A DNA stretch of 64,000 nucleotides from Halobacillus alkaliphilus (GTDB lineage Bacteria > Bacillota > Bacilli > Bacillales > Halobacillaceae): the NCBI RefSeq assembly GCF_900113125.1, contig NZ_FOOG01000005.1, positions 1 to 64,000 on the forward strand, in the 5' to 3' direction. Positions 44,341 through 53,264 of the stretch are shown one piece after another. How positions within the stretch are numbered: the first letter of the stretch is position 1; every line of letters starts with the position of its first letter. The translations under genes and the position numbers were made by a program. Under the pieces are notes generated by a model. That model had not been told where the DNA came from. It was given only the letters and a program-made list of their open reading frames with translations, and did no database searches.

Positions 44341-45183
44341 ATGAGACCAAATAAACAACGAATTTTACAGTTGACCCTATCCTATGTAGTGATCATTGCC
44401 ATGGTAGTGATTATCCTGTATCCGATCCTATGGATTATCGGTTCTTCACTTAACCCTGGGAATAGTTTATCAGGCTCATCAATCATTCCATCCGATGCCA
44501 CATTAAAGCACTATCGGGAGTTATTTGATTTAGAGAAAAGTAATTATTTAATCTGGTATTGGAATACGTTAAAGATCTGCCTGTTGACGATGGCGATTTC
44601 CGTAGCGCTTGTCTGTATGACAGCCTACTCTTTTTCCAGGTTTCGTTTCTACGGACGTAAAAACGGACTGATGACGTTCTTGATCCTGCAAATGATTCCA
44701 AACTTTGCCGCCCTCATTGCCATCTATGCACTCGCGAACTTAACGAATCTATTGGATACGCATCTTGCGCTCATTCTTGTGTACACAGGAGGAGCCATAC
44801 CGATGAATACGTACTTAATGAAAGGGTACTTAGATACGATACCAAAAGAGCTGGATGAATCAGCACGTATGGATGGAGCGGGGAATTTCCGTGTATTCTG
44901 GCAAATTGTGCTTCCGCTTGCAAAACCAATGATTGCTGTCGTTTCTCTATTTACCTTTATTACACCGTTTACCGACTTTATTTTAGCCAGAATTTTACTC
45001 CGTACAGAAGAAAAATTCACGTTGGCTGTAGGTTTATATGAATTAATTGCTGATCAATTTGGGAATGAATTCACCCTTTTTGCAGCCGGATCGGTCTTGA
45101 TCGCCCTGCCAATTTCTATATTGTTTCTCTCCTTGCAGAAATACTTTGTCTCAGGATTGACAGCCGGAGGTACGAAGGGCTAA
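44341..45183 (+). CDS. malG: Maltodextrin ABC importer permease MalG
   Basis: 280 residues, six helices. The EAA loop is DESARMDGAGNFRVFWQIVLPL, and the MalG ending is FVSGLTAGGTKG. Start ATG directly follows the malF stop; the ribosome site lies within malF. No ATPase gene follows. Confidence 0.93.
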   Translation: MRPNKQRILQLTLSYVVIIAMVVIILYPILWIIGSSLNPGNSLSGSSIIPSDATLKHYRELFDLEKSNYLIWYWNTLKICLLTMAISVALVCMTAYSFSRFRFYGRKNGLMTFLILQMIPNFAALIAIYALANLTNLLDTHLALILVYTGGAIPMNTYLMKGYLDTIPKELDESARMDGAGNFRVFWQIVLPLAKPMIAVVSLFTFITPFTDFILARILLRTEEKFTLAVGLYELIADQFGNEFTLFAAGSVLIALPISILFLSLQKYFVSGLTAGGTKG

Positions 45184-45347
45184 TCTGTAAGGTGTTCAGC
45201 TTAATTTAAAGAGGATGTCTTTTGTACTTACATAGGGCATCTTCTTTTTGTGAATGAAATCAGCGGTTTCTATAAGCCTGTCTGGATTTCTGTTATCATT
45301 AGATATATTATTTAAAAAAGACTGTTTAAAAATAGAAGGTGATCGTG

Positions 45348-46385
45348 TTGGGAGTAACCATTAAACAAGTAGCTAAAGCTGCAGGGGTAGCGCCGTCCAC
45401 CGTTTCACGAGTCATTGCTGACCACCCAAGGATCAGCACGGCAACAAAGAAGCGTGTAAAAAAAGCGATGAAAGAAATGGGGTATCATCCGAATGCCAAT
45501 GCCCGAAACTTGGCTAATCGGTCAACCCAGTCCATTGGAGTGGTTATGCCTACCAGTGCAGACAAGGCGCTTCAAAACCCGTTTTTTCCAGAAGTATTGA
45601 GGGGAATCAGTGCGGTTGCTCATCACTTAGATTATTCTCTGCTTCTGAGTACAGGGGAAACGGATGAAGAAATGCAGGAAGGCGTCGAACGGATGGTCTA
45701 CAGCAACCGTGTCGATGGAATTATCCTGCTATATTCCCAAATCGATGACCCGGTTGTGAATTTTCTGCTCGAGCAGGATTTTCCCTTCGTCGTAGTTGGA
45801 AAGCCGTCAGAACGTGTGGATGAAATCACTCATGTGGATAACGATAATGTTAGAGCCGGTAAAGACATTACGAGCCATCTCATTAATCTCGGCCACGAAA
45901 ATATTGGTTTCATCGGCGGCTCTCAGGACAGAATAGTGACGATAGATCGAATGAGAGGTTACGAGCTGGCCCTAAAAGAAGCAGGTTTACCATTCTTAAA
46001 GGATTACCGGATTCATACCGAATTCTTAAAATCAGGCGGGCGCCAGGCGGTGCATGAGTTGTTTAGTATTCCTGACCCTCCTACCGGCCTCGTAATTGCA
46101 GACGATCTTATGAGTATTGGCGTGGTGAATATGCTTGAGGAATTCGGTAAACGGGTGCCTCAGGATGTTTCGATTGTCAGTTTTAACAACGTGTATTTGT
46201 CCGAGGTAACCAGGCCACCGCTTACCACTGTAGATATTCACATTTACCAGCTCGGCAGCCAGGCGGCTAAGTGTTTAATTGAAAAAGTGAAAGACCGGTC
46301 GGAGCCTGCGAAGCGTATCATTATTCCCTATGAGATTAAGCATCGTGCGTCTGCGACAGAAAAGGAAGCATCCTCTAAAGTGTAG
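45348..46385 (+). CDS. malR: LacI-family regulator of the maltodextrin genes
   Basis: 345 residues. N-terminal HTH TIKQVAKAAGVAPSTVSRVI, hinge NARNLANRS, then a periplasmic-binding-like sensor domain with FPFVVVGKP, GFIGGSQDR and PPLTTVDIH. TTG 45348 is favoured by GAAGGTGAT upstream. It lies 165 bases after malG. Probable repressor for the divergent malE/glycosidase region, where paired operators are visible. The effector (likely maltose or a maltodextrin) is inferred. Confidence 0.85.
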   Translation: MGVTIKQVAKAAGVAPSTVSRVIADHPRISTATKKRVKKAMKEMGYHPNANARNLANRSTQSIGVVMPTSADKALQNPFFPEVLRGISAVAHHLDYSLLLSTGETDEEMQEGVERMVYSNRVDGIILLYSQIDDPVVNFLLEQDFPFVVVGKPSERVDEITHVDNDNVRAGKDITSHLINLGHENIGFIGGSQDRIVTIDRMRGYELALKEAGLPFLKDYRIHTEFLKSGGRQAVHELFSIPDPPTGLVIADDLMSIGVVNMLEEFGKRVPQDVSIVSFNNVYLSEVTRPPLTTVDIHIYQLGSQAAKCLIEKVKDRSEPAKRIIIPYEIKHRASATEKEASSKV

Positions 46386-46401
46386 AGGATGCTTCTTTTT
46401 T
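46365..46401 (+). terminator. Terminator of malR (overlaps its stop codon)
   Basis: GAAGCATCCTCTA (46365-46377) and TAGAGGATGCTTC (46383-46395), perfect, followed by six T. Confidence 0.9.
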
Positions 46402-46534
46402 AATTCTTTCATTTAGGTTTCTTTTCCCTCCCCTTATGGACCCTCTCTAATGGCACCATTGATATCCACAGGTTTTTAGTTTAGAAATAGAAAACCAATC
46501 ATCAAAAATGAGTTTATAAATTTTCTGAAAATGG

Positions 46535-46593
46535 TTGTTACCGTTTTCATTTTGTTTTATACTTAATCACAAGCAATAACCAAAACGTTTTGG
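46535..46593 (+). promoter_or_regulatory. Promoter and autoregulatory operator of the second LacI-type regulator
   Basis: TTGTTA (46535-46540), 17-base spacer, TATACT (46558-46563). A perfect LacI-type palindrome CCAAAACGTTTTGG (46580-46593) sits just downstream, between promoter and start codon. Confidence 0.8.
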
Positions 46594-46610
46594 AAAGCTA
46601 GGAGAATACG

Positions 46611-47636
46611 ATGAGTACAATAAAAGACATTGCTAAAGCTGCGGGTGTTTCCATCACAACCGTTTCGAGAGCGCTAAATGGTTATTCGGATGTGAGTATA
46701 AAAACAAAGCAGCGTATCCACGATATTGCTAAAGAACTTGAGTATAGTCCTAATGCCCTAGCCCGTAGTCTTGTCATGAAAAAAACAAAGACCATCGGAT
46801 TGTTAGTTTCAGGGTTAAATCGAAGCGGTTCAAAGGATCATATAGTTATGGACGTCCTTACAGGGATCCACGAGTATTGCGGGGAGTATGAATATGATAT
46901 TGTTCTTTTCAGTACTTCTACGTCTCGCCAAGGTGAAAAAACATACACACAGTTATGCCGGGAGCGTCGTGTAGATGGTGTCATTGTACAAGGTATTAAA
47001 AAAGATGACCCATATCTCATTGAAATTCTTAATAGTGACATCCCTTGTGTATTAGTAGATGTTCCCGCAGAAGGGGAAAAAGTAGGTTTCGTAACAACTG
47101 ATAATGTTGAAGGAGCTATGAAAGCAATTGACCATCTTGTAAGTCTTGGACATGATAAAATTGCTATGGTAAACGGGCACGATCAGGCTTTTGTAAGCCA
47201 GGAGCGATTAAAAGGGTTTAAGCTAGGGCTTGAAAATCTTGAAAAGACTTTTCATCCTAGATTAGTTGTTAATGGTGATTATGATGAGGCTATTTCAGAA
47301 GAGAAGGCCTTTCAATTATTACAGCATCATCCCGAGATAACGGCAGTCTTCTGCGCAAGTGATTTAATGGCTTTTGGTGTGATGAGAGCAGCCAGACGAC
47401 ATGGGTTGCGAGTTCCCGAAGACCTTTCCATTGTCGGTTACGATGATATTGCGCTTGCGTCTTATGTATCACCTCCGCTTACAACCATTGCCCAGGATAC
47501 TTTTGAAATGGGGTACGCGGCCGCTAGATTGCTGGTAGGAATCCTGGAGGAGACAGAGGTAGAAAGAATTTGCATGGTTGACAACGAATTAAAGATTCGA
47601 GAAACAACAATTAAACAAGCAAAAATTAAGAAATAA
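46611..47636 (+). CDS. LacI-family regulator of the glucan-debranching module
   Basis: 341 residues. HTH TIKDIAKAAGVSITTVSRALNGYSDVS, hinge NALARSLVM, sensor domain with IPCVLVDVP, AVFCASDLMAFGV, LSIVGYDDIALASYVSPPLTTI. ATG with AGCTAGGAG upstream. Its promoter and the promoter region of the next gene share the CCrAAACGTTT palindrome, so it very probably represses itself and the downstream operon. The effector is unknown, likely an alpha-glucan oligosaccharide. Confidence 0.9.
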   Translation: MSTIKDIAKAAGVSITTVSRALNGYSDVSIKTKQRIHDIAKELEYSPNALARSLVMKKTKTIGLLVSGLNRSGSKDHIVMDVLTGIHEYCGEYEYDIVLFSTSTSRQGEKTYTQLCRERRVDGVIVQGIKKDDPYLIEILNSDIPCVLVDVPAEGEKVGFVTTDNVEGAMKAIDHLVSLGHDKIAMVNGHDQAFVSQERLKGFKLGLENLEKTFHPRLVVNGDYDEAISEEKAFQLLQHHPEITAVFCASDLMAFGVMRAARRHGLRVPEDLSIVGYDDIALASYVSPPLTTIAQDTFEMGYAAARLLVGILEETEVERICMVDNELKIRETTIKQAKIKK

Positions 47637-47653
47637 ATTTTTTTATAGGTTTT

Positions 47654-47700
47654 CCAAAACGTTTCGGATTTCATTTTTGAAATTAACCGAAACGTTTAAG
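47654..47700 (+). promoter_or_regulatory. Two LacI-type operators before the debranching-enzyme gene
   Basis: CCAAAACGTTTCGG (47654-47667) and CCGAAACGTTTAAG (47687-47700). Each is a variant of the palindrome at 46580. Their spacing is 33 bases centre to centre, about three helical turns, so bound dimers would lie on the same face. Confidence 0.8.
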
Positions 47701-47714
47701 TAGGAGGCGGTATT

Positions 47715-49829
47715 GTGAACTATCAAGTGTTAAAAGATAACCAACTATTTTTACTAACGGATCTTTATGGAAATATCCCACTAGATCATCCTTATGGACT
47801 CGGACTTTATAAAGAAGATACCAGGTTTTTAAGCGAAATGAATGTCACCATAAATGGAGAAGCGCCGATACTGCTTCAGTCGAATATAGACCAAAATGAT
47901 CGACCAGTAACCATGCTTACAAATCCTCATATTGAAAAAAACGGAGAAGTGGAACTTTGGAGAGAATCGATAGAGATTATGCGTACTAGGTACATATCTA
48001 ATGATATTCTCTATGAAACTGTTCAGGTTAAAAATTACAATCCTAAGCCCCTCCAATTTTCTTTAGAGTTTTCATTCCAGGCTGATTTTGCAGATATGTT
48101 TGTTGTCCGAGGCTTTCAAAATGGAGAGTTAGGGCAGAAATTGGAAACGATAAGCAGTCAGGACTCTCTTGTTTTTGGCTATATGGGAGCAGATAACATC
48201 AAACGTGAAACCATAATATCCTGGGAGAAAGGCAAAGAGGTTAAAAGTAAAAAGGAAGATCTACTAGTGCCTTTTACCCTTAATCACTCGGAGACTGATG
48301 AAGTAACTTTTACTATCACACCTTTCATTTATGGTGTAACAGCTGAAGTTATACCGAAAACTCAAGCTATTGAAGAATCTTTACAACGCAAAGAAGAATG
48401 GAATAGCAAATCGACGAAGATCGAAACGGATCACCCTCTTTTACAGAAGGTTGTTCAGCGCAGTCTTCGTGATATGCACACCCTGGTAACAGATGTAGGT
48501 CATGGTCCGTTTCTGGTTGCAGGTCTTCCTTGGTTTGGAGTTCCATTTGGAAGAGACAGTTTGATTGCTGCTTTGCAGATGCTTCCATTCAATTCGGAAA
48601 TTGCGAAAGGTACTTTGCGAACACTTGCCCAATACCAGGGAACGAAAAAAGATGCCTGGAGGGATGAAGAACCAGGAAAAATCATGCATGAAATCAGGTA
48701 TGGAGAATTAGCACGTACAGGTCAGATTCCCTTCACCCCTTATTATGGAACAGTTGATGCCACCCCACTTTTTGTCGTATTGGCTGTAGAATACGCTAAA
48801 TGGACTAAGGATCTTTCATTCATTGAAGAGCTCCGGCCAAATCTTGAAAAAGCTATCAAATGGATCGAAGAATATGGTGACCGGGATGGTGATGGTTTCG
48901 TTGAATATCATCAGGAAGCTTCTAAAGGCATTGCTAATCAAGGATGGAAAGATTCTGAAGATTCCATTGTACATAGGAGCGGAAACTTCGCTGAATCGCC
49001 TATTGCATTAGCAGAAGTACAGGGCTATGTATATCACGCATTGACTGGTATGGCAGATATTTATCAATCTTTAAACCTTCCGGAAAAGTCCGAAGAACTA
49101 AAAAGAAAAACTAAGAAATTAAAGTCAGAGTATGACACTGCTTTTTGGATGGATGAGCATGATTACTATGCCATTGCTCTCGATCATAACAAGCAGCAGG
49201 TGGGTACGATTACCTCTAACCCAGGACATTTATTACTTGCTGATTTAATACCTCAGGAGAAGCTGGAAAGTGTTGTTCACAGACTGCTCTCTAAAGAAAT
49301 GTTTTCAGGCTATGGGATTCGGACGATGGCTGAAGGAGAAGCGGCTTACAATCCTATGAGTTACCACGATGGAAGTGTATGGCCGCATGATAACAGTTTA
49401 ATTTTGCTTGGGTTGGGAAAGCAGCACCGTCAGACAGAAGCTGTACGTGTAATTGAAGGATTGCTGCAAGCAGCCTCTCACTTTGAGTATAACCGGCTAC
49501 CTGAATTATTCTGCGGTTATAGTATGGAAAAAAGAGAGGTTGTTCCTTATCCTGTCGCCTGTTCGCCGCAAGCCTGGGCCGCTGGTACGGCATTGACTTT
49601 TATTCAAACTATGCTTGGGATCTATCCCGAACTAAATGAGCGCCAAATGAAATTGCAGCCTCAGTTGCTTCCAGATATGAATGAACTAGTGGTTAAAGAT
49701 ATATCACTAGGAGATGGTCAGTTGTCGTTGAAAGTTTATCGCGTAAAGCAAAGTTATGAAATAGAGGTATTAAAGAATACCACGGGCTTTGAAGTGTTCT
49801 TGCAATCCACTCAAACTACGAGTTCATAA
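47715..49829 (+). CDS. Amylo-alpha-1,6-glucosidase-like glycoside hydrolase (glycogen debranching family)
   Basis: 704 residues, cytoplasmic. The N-terminal beta domain (about 1-230; LLTDLYGNIPLDHPYGLGLYKEDTRFLSEM) is the glycogen-debranching N-terminal type. The C-terminal (alpha/alpha)6 barrel (about 250-690) has GPFLVAGLPWFGVPFGRDSL, KDSEDSIVHRSG and SYHDGSVWPHDNSLI, whose acidic residues match the active-site regions of this family. GTG start with GTAGGAGGCGG. It heads an operon with an ABC importer and likely processes imported branched glucans or trehalose-type sugars. The exact specificity is unknown. Confidence 0.85.
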   Translation: MNYQVLKDNQLFLLTDLYGNIPLDHPYGLGLYKEDTRFLSEMNVTINGEAPILLQSNIDQNDRPVTMLTNPHIEKNGEVELWRESIEIMRTRYISNDILYETVQVKNYNPKPLQFSLEFSFQADFADMFVVRGFQNGELGQKLETISSQDSLVFGYMGADNIKRETIISWEKGKEVKSKKEDLLVPFTLNHSETDEVTFTITPFIYGVTAEVIPKTQAIEESLQRKEEWNSKSTKIETDHPLLQKVVQRSLRDMHTLVTDVGHGPFLVAGLPWFGVPFGRDSLIAALQMLPFNSEIAKGTLRTLAQYQGTKKDAWRDEEPGKIMHEIRYGELARTGQIPFTPYYGTVDATPLFVVLAVEYAKWTKDLSFIEELRPNLEKAIKWIEEYGDRDGDGFVEYHQEASKGIANQGWKDSEDSIVHRSGNFAESPIALAEVQGYVYHALTGMADIYQSLNLPEKSEELKRKTKKLKSEYDTAFWMDEHDYYAIALDHNKQQVGTITSNPGHLLLADLIPQEKLESVVHRLLSKEMFSGYGIRTMAEGEAAYNPMSYHDGSVWPHDNSLILLGLGKQHRQTEAVRVIEGLLQAASHFEYNRLPELFCGYSMEKREVVPYPVACSPQAWAAGTALTFIQTMLGIYPELNERQMKLQPQLLPDMNELVVKDISLGDGQLSLKVYRVKQSYEIEVLKNTTGFEVFLQSTQTTSS

Positions 49830-49862
49830 TAAAATAAATCACTTTAAAAAGGAGAAGTTTAT

Positions 49863-51146
49863 ATGAGAGGTAACAAGTGGTTCGCAGCGTTAGGAATTTC
49901 AAGTTTACTATTGGGGAGTGCTTTAGCAGGGTGCAGTAACAGTGAAGAATCATCAAGTCAAACGAACTCGGATGGAAAAACAGTGGTTGAATTAAACGGA
50001 TGGGGTTCAAGTCCTGAAGAGGAAGAGCTTTTGAAAGAGACGATCACTGCTTTTGAAGAAGAGCATCCAAATATCCAGATTAAACATGAGGTGATCGCGG
50101 ATCAGTATATGGACGTCATCAAAACACGTTTAATAGGAGGAGAAGCTGCTGATGTCTTTTACCTGGATGCTCTCGATGCTCCATCATTAATGCAGCAGGA
50201 CGTTCTTGAACCATTGAATGACTATATGACAGAAGACTTCGATGTAGGAGATTTTGAAGATCCTCTTGTAAACGCCTTCAAAAGTGGGGGAACTCATTAT
50301 GGTTTTCCTAAAGACTTTTCAACGCTAGCTTTGTTTTATGATAAGCAGGCATTTGAGGAAGCAGGACTGGAAGGTCCTCCTGAGAATTGGGAGGAACTGA
50401 GGGAGTATGCAGAAAAGCTAACTGTGGATGAAGACGGAGATGGCACTCCGGAACGTTATGGTCTTGGTTTTGCAAAAGAATTAGCTCGTCAGTTCTATAA
50501 GTTCCAGCCTTATGGCGGTAAGTTGGTTACAGAGGATGGAAAAGCAGCATTCGCAAACGAGAAATCCGTAGAAGCATTGAAGCCTATCGTGGACATGTAC
50601 AAGAATGAGAAAACTGCTGGACTGCCTTCAGATGTAGGAGCAGGATTCGGTGGAGATATGTTTGGGCAGCAAAAAGCGGCTATGGTAATTGAAGGTAACT
50701 GGACGATCCCTTTTCTAGAAAACAATTTCCCTGACGTCGATTATGGAACCTCTGAGCTGCCAGCAATTAACGGTGAAAAAGCAACCGCTGCCTTTACCGT
50801 GGCTTATGTTATGAACAAAAATTCAGAAGTTAAAGATGCAGCCTGGGAATTTATTGAATTTATGACCGGAAAAGAAGGAATGGAAATATGGACAAGCAAA
50901 GGATTCGCTCTTCCAACGAGGAAATCTGTAGCCGATAAATTAGGTTACGCCGACGATGGACTACGGTCTTCTTTCGTAGAAGGAGCTTCATATGCACAGC
51001 CATGGCAAGCTGGGGAGAATCTACCTATTATTATGAACAACTTTGATAACCAATTTGTAAGCGCTCTATTAGGAGAACAGACATTGGAAGAAGCTCTGAA
51101 AAAAGCCGAGGATACGGCTAATAACGAAATTAGCTCATCCAATTAA
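49863..51146 (+). CDS. Sugar ABC importer, lipoprotein binding protein (second glucan module)
   Basis: 427 residues. Signal peptide with lipobox LAGC (about residues 19-22), Ser-rich linker, family 1 sugar-binding domain with VVELNGWGSSPEEEELLKETITAFEEEHPNI, GEAADVFYLDALDAPSL, YGFPKDFSTLALFYDK and GNWTIPFLE. ATG after AAAGGAGAAG. Substrate probably an alpha-glucan oligosaccharide, judged from the neighbouring debranching-type hydrolase. Confidence 0.9.
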   Translation: MRGNKWFAALGISSLLLGSALAGCSNSEESSSQTNSDGKTVVELNGWGSSPEEEELLKETITAFEEEHPNIQIKHEVIADQYMDVIKTRLIGGEAADVFYLDALDAPSLMQQDVLEPLNDYMTEDFDVGDFEDPLVNAFKSGGTHYGFPKDFSTLALFYDKQAFEEAGLEGPPENWEELREYAEKLTVDEDGDGTPERYGLGFAKELARQFYKFQPYGGKLVTEDGKAAFANEKSVEALKPIVDMYKNEKTAGLPSDVGAGFGGDMFGQQKAAMVIEGNWTIPFLENNFPDVDYGTSELPAINGEKATAAFTVAYVMNKNSEVKDAAWEFIEFMTGKEGMEIWTSKGFALPTRKSVADKLGYADDGLRSSFVEGASYAQPWQAGENLPIIMNNFDNQFVSALLGEQTLEEALKKAEDTANNEISSSN

Positions 51147-51151
51147 AATTT

Positions 51152-51177
51152 GAAAAGGGGGGATCTTCTCCCTTTTC
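51152..51177 (+). terminator. Intercistronic hairpin (attenuator) after the binding-protein gene
   Basis: GAAAAGGG (51152-51159) and CCCTTTTC (51170-51177), perfect, followed by TATTTCTA. Same position as the hairpins at 10978 and 42979 in the other importer operons. Confidence 0.65.
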
Positions 51178-51202
51178 TATTTCTAAAGAATGAGGTGTTG
51201 TA

Positions 51203-52180
51203 ATGGAACCGGCGAAACAGAACGAATACTCTGAGTCTTTCAAGCCTAAGAAGCCAAAGCCTAAAATTAATCCGAAAGCACCTAAAAAACATCCTATGGG
51301 TAAGAAACTGAAAGAATCTTTGTCCGGTTACTTATTCATGTCACCGACAATTTTCACCCTTGGTATATTTGTGGTCGTCCCAATTCTGTATGCTTTATTT
51401 CTGTCTTTTAATGATGTCGATTTGCTGGGTGGAATAGGCTATGAATTTCTTGGATTGGATAACTATACGAGAACGATTGATGATGAAAGAGCAAAAATTG
51501 CTCTCCTAAATACAGCGGAATATGTGGCTATTGTGGTTCCCGTGCAAACCATTCTAGCCTTACTATTAGCCGCTGCCTTGAATTCAAATATTAAAGGTAA
51601 AAATCTTTTCCGAATTATATTCTTTTTACCCACTGTGACTTCTTCCGCAGTTTTAACGCTGATTTTTATGTGGATGTACTATCCGGACGGGCTGATCAAT
51701 AACTTTTTATCATTTCTTCATTTGCCGACTTATGACTGGCTTTCCAACCCTGCGATTGCCCTTCGCTCAATTATGATTATGAATATATGGGCTACAGCAC
51801 CTTTCTTTATGGTCATCTACTTGGCGGCCATGCAGGATATATCGGACACCGTATATGAAGCTGCGACAATTGATGGTGCTAATTGGTGGCAGAAGTTTAT
51901 TTATATTACAGTACCGATATTAAAACCAGTGACGTTCTTTGTAGTTATTATGGGACTAATTGGTACATTTCAGCTGTTCGACCAGTCCTATATATTCTCT
52001 GGAGGCTCAGGAGGGCCGAATAGTTCAACGCTTACCATAGTGCTGTTAATCTACCAGTATGCCTTCCAGTCCTTAGATATGGGTTATGCATCAGCACTTG
52101 CCGTTGGATTGGCGATCCTTATCATGGTAGTTACAGTAATTCAGAAAGTATTCTTTGGCGAAGAAAAATTACATGATTAG
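51203..52180 (+). CDS. Sugar ABC importer permease, MalF/UgpA type (second glucan module)
   Basis: 325 residues. An unusual Lys/Pro-rich cytoplasmic N-terminus (KPKKPKPKINPKAPKK, about 14-29) precedes six helices. The EAA loop is YEAATIDGANWWQKFIYITVP. ATG with ATGAGGTG upstream. Followed 11 bases later by the partner permease. Confidence 0.9.
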   Translation: MEPAKQNEYSESFKPKKPKPKINPKAPKKHPMGKKLKESLSGYLFMSPTIFTLGIFVVVPILYALFLSFNDVDLLGGIGYEFLGLDNYTRTIDDERAKIALLNTAEYVAIVVPVQTILALLLAAALNSNIKGKNLFRIIFFLPTVTSSAVLTLIFMWMYYPDGLINNFLSFLHLPTYDWLSNPAIALRSIMIMNIWATAPFFMVIYLAAMQDISDTVYEAATIDGANWWQKFIYITVPILKPVTFFVVIMGLIGTFQLFDQSYIFSGGSGGPNSSTLTIVLLIYQYAFQSLDMGYASALAVGLAILIMVVTVIQKVFFGEEKLHD

Positions 52181-52191
52181 GAGGGCCCCAT

Positions 52192-53013
52192 TTGAATAAA
52201 AAAAGAATTACTTCAATACTCGTCTATACTATTCTGATTGGTTATGCGGTCATAACTTTTATACCGTTTTTATGGGCCGTACTGTCTTCTTTTAAACCTT
52301 TATCGGAAATTGTATCTGGGATTACTTTTATTCCCGAAAACTTTACACTGGGGAACTACACTGAAGTTTTTTCCAGAGAACCGTTGTTTTTCAGATGGAT
52401 GTTAAATAGTGTAATCATAACCGCTTGTATGGTGGCTTTGAATATAGTATTTAACTCGATGGCAGGTTATGCACTAGCGCGAATCCGGTTCGCCGGTAGA
52501 AAGTTCTGGTTCTTCCTGATTCTTGCCGTGTTGATGATCCCTTTTCAGGTAACGCTTATTCCAAGTTATTTAATCCTGAAAACTTTTGGCTGGCTGAATA
52601 CTTATCAGGGTCTAATTATTCCCGGTATGGTGAACGCCACCTTCATTTTCATGATGCGTCAATTCTTCTTGAACTTTCCTAAGGAACTGGAGGAAGCAGC
52701 GCAAATGGACGGTCTTAGCCGTTTTGGTACCTTTTTTAGAATAGTTATGCCGCTCGCAAAGCCCGCCCTGGCAGCTCAGGCAGTATTTATTTTTATGAGC
52801 TCATGGAATGATTTTATGCGTCCATTAATTATTATGTCTGATAAGGACATGTTTACCCTTACCCTTGGTTTAAATACATTTAAAGGACAGTATATTAGCT
52901 ACTGGAATTTAATTATGGCGGCTTCGACATTGATGACGCTACCTTCACTGCTCATTTATGCTTTTTTCAACCGCTTCTTTATTAAAGGCGTAACCTTTAC
53001 CGGAGGGAAATAA
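52192..53013 (+). CDS. Sugar ABC importer permease, MalG type (second glucan module)
   Basis: 273 residues, six helices. The EAA loop is EEAAQMDGLSRFGTFFRIVMPL, and the C-terminus is FIKGVTFTGGK. TTG start with AGGAGGGCC upstream. Last gene of the operon, ended by the PAL-4 hairpin. No ATPase gene present. Confidence 0.9.
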   Translation: MNKKRITSILVYTILIGYAVITFIPFLWAVLSSFKPLSEIVSGITFIPENFTLGNYTEVFSREPLFFRWMLNSVIITACMVALNIVFNSMAGYALARIRFAGRKFWFFLILAVLMIPFQVTLIPSYLILKTFGWLNTYQGLIIPGMVNATFIFMMRQFFLNFPKELEEAAQMDGLSRFGTFFRIVMPLAKPALAAQAVFIFMSSWNDFMRPLIIMSDKDMFTLTLGLNTFKGQYISYWNLIMAASTLMTLPSLLIYAFFNRFFIKGVTFTGGK

Positions 53014-53028
53014 TAAACATTAAAGAAC

Positions 53029-53091
53029 TACCAAAAACCCCCACCTCAGGTCATCCATATTATGGATGACCTGAGGTGGGGGTTTTTGGTA
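53029..53091. repeat. PAL repeat 4: perfect 63-base palindrome acting as terminator
   Basis: The 39-base PAL core (53041-53079) is extended on both sides by 12 complementary bases (TACCAAAAACCC and GGGTTTTTGGTA), giving a 31-base stem around a single unpaired T. The right flank GGGGGTTTTT gives a textbook terminator tail, and the left flank does so for the other strand. Confidence 0.95.
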
Positions 53092-53264
53092 TATGTATAT
53101 TATCAAAACTTATAATTATAAAACTATGATACTTGAATTGGAAGATATTTATTAAAAAAATTACATTATCTTAACAAAAATATAGATTTTGTTTACATTT
53201 AATACTAAAATGAGAAGAATATAGAACTATTTCGGATTTAATAGAGAACTGGGAGGTACCTTGG

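Noticed and set aside
53029-53091. Insertion-sequence end or attachment site
   Set aside because: A symmetrical palindrome with no adjacent transposase or integrase, and its flanks differ from the other copies.
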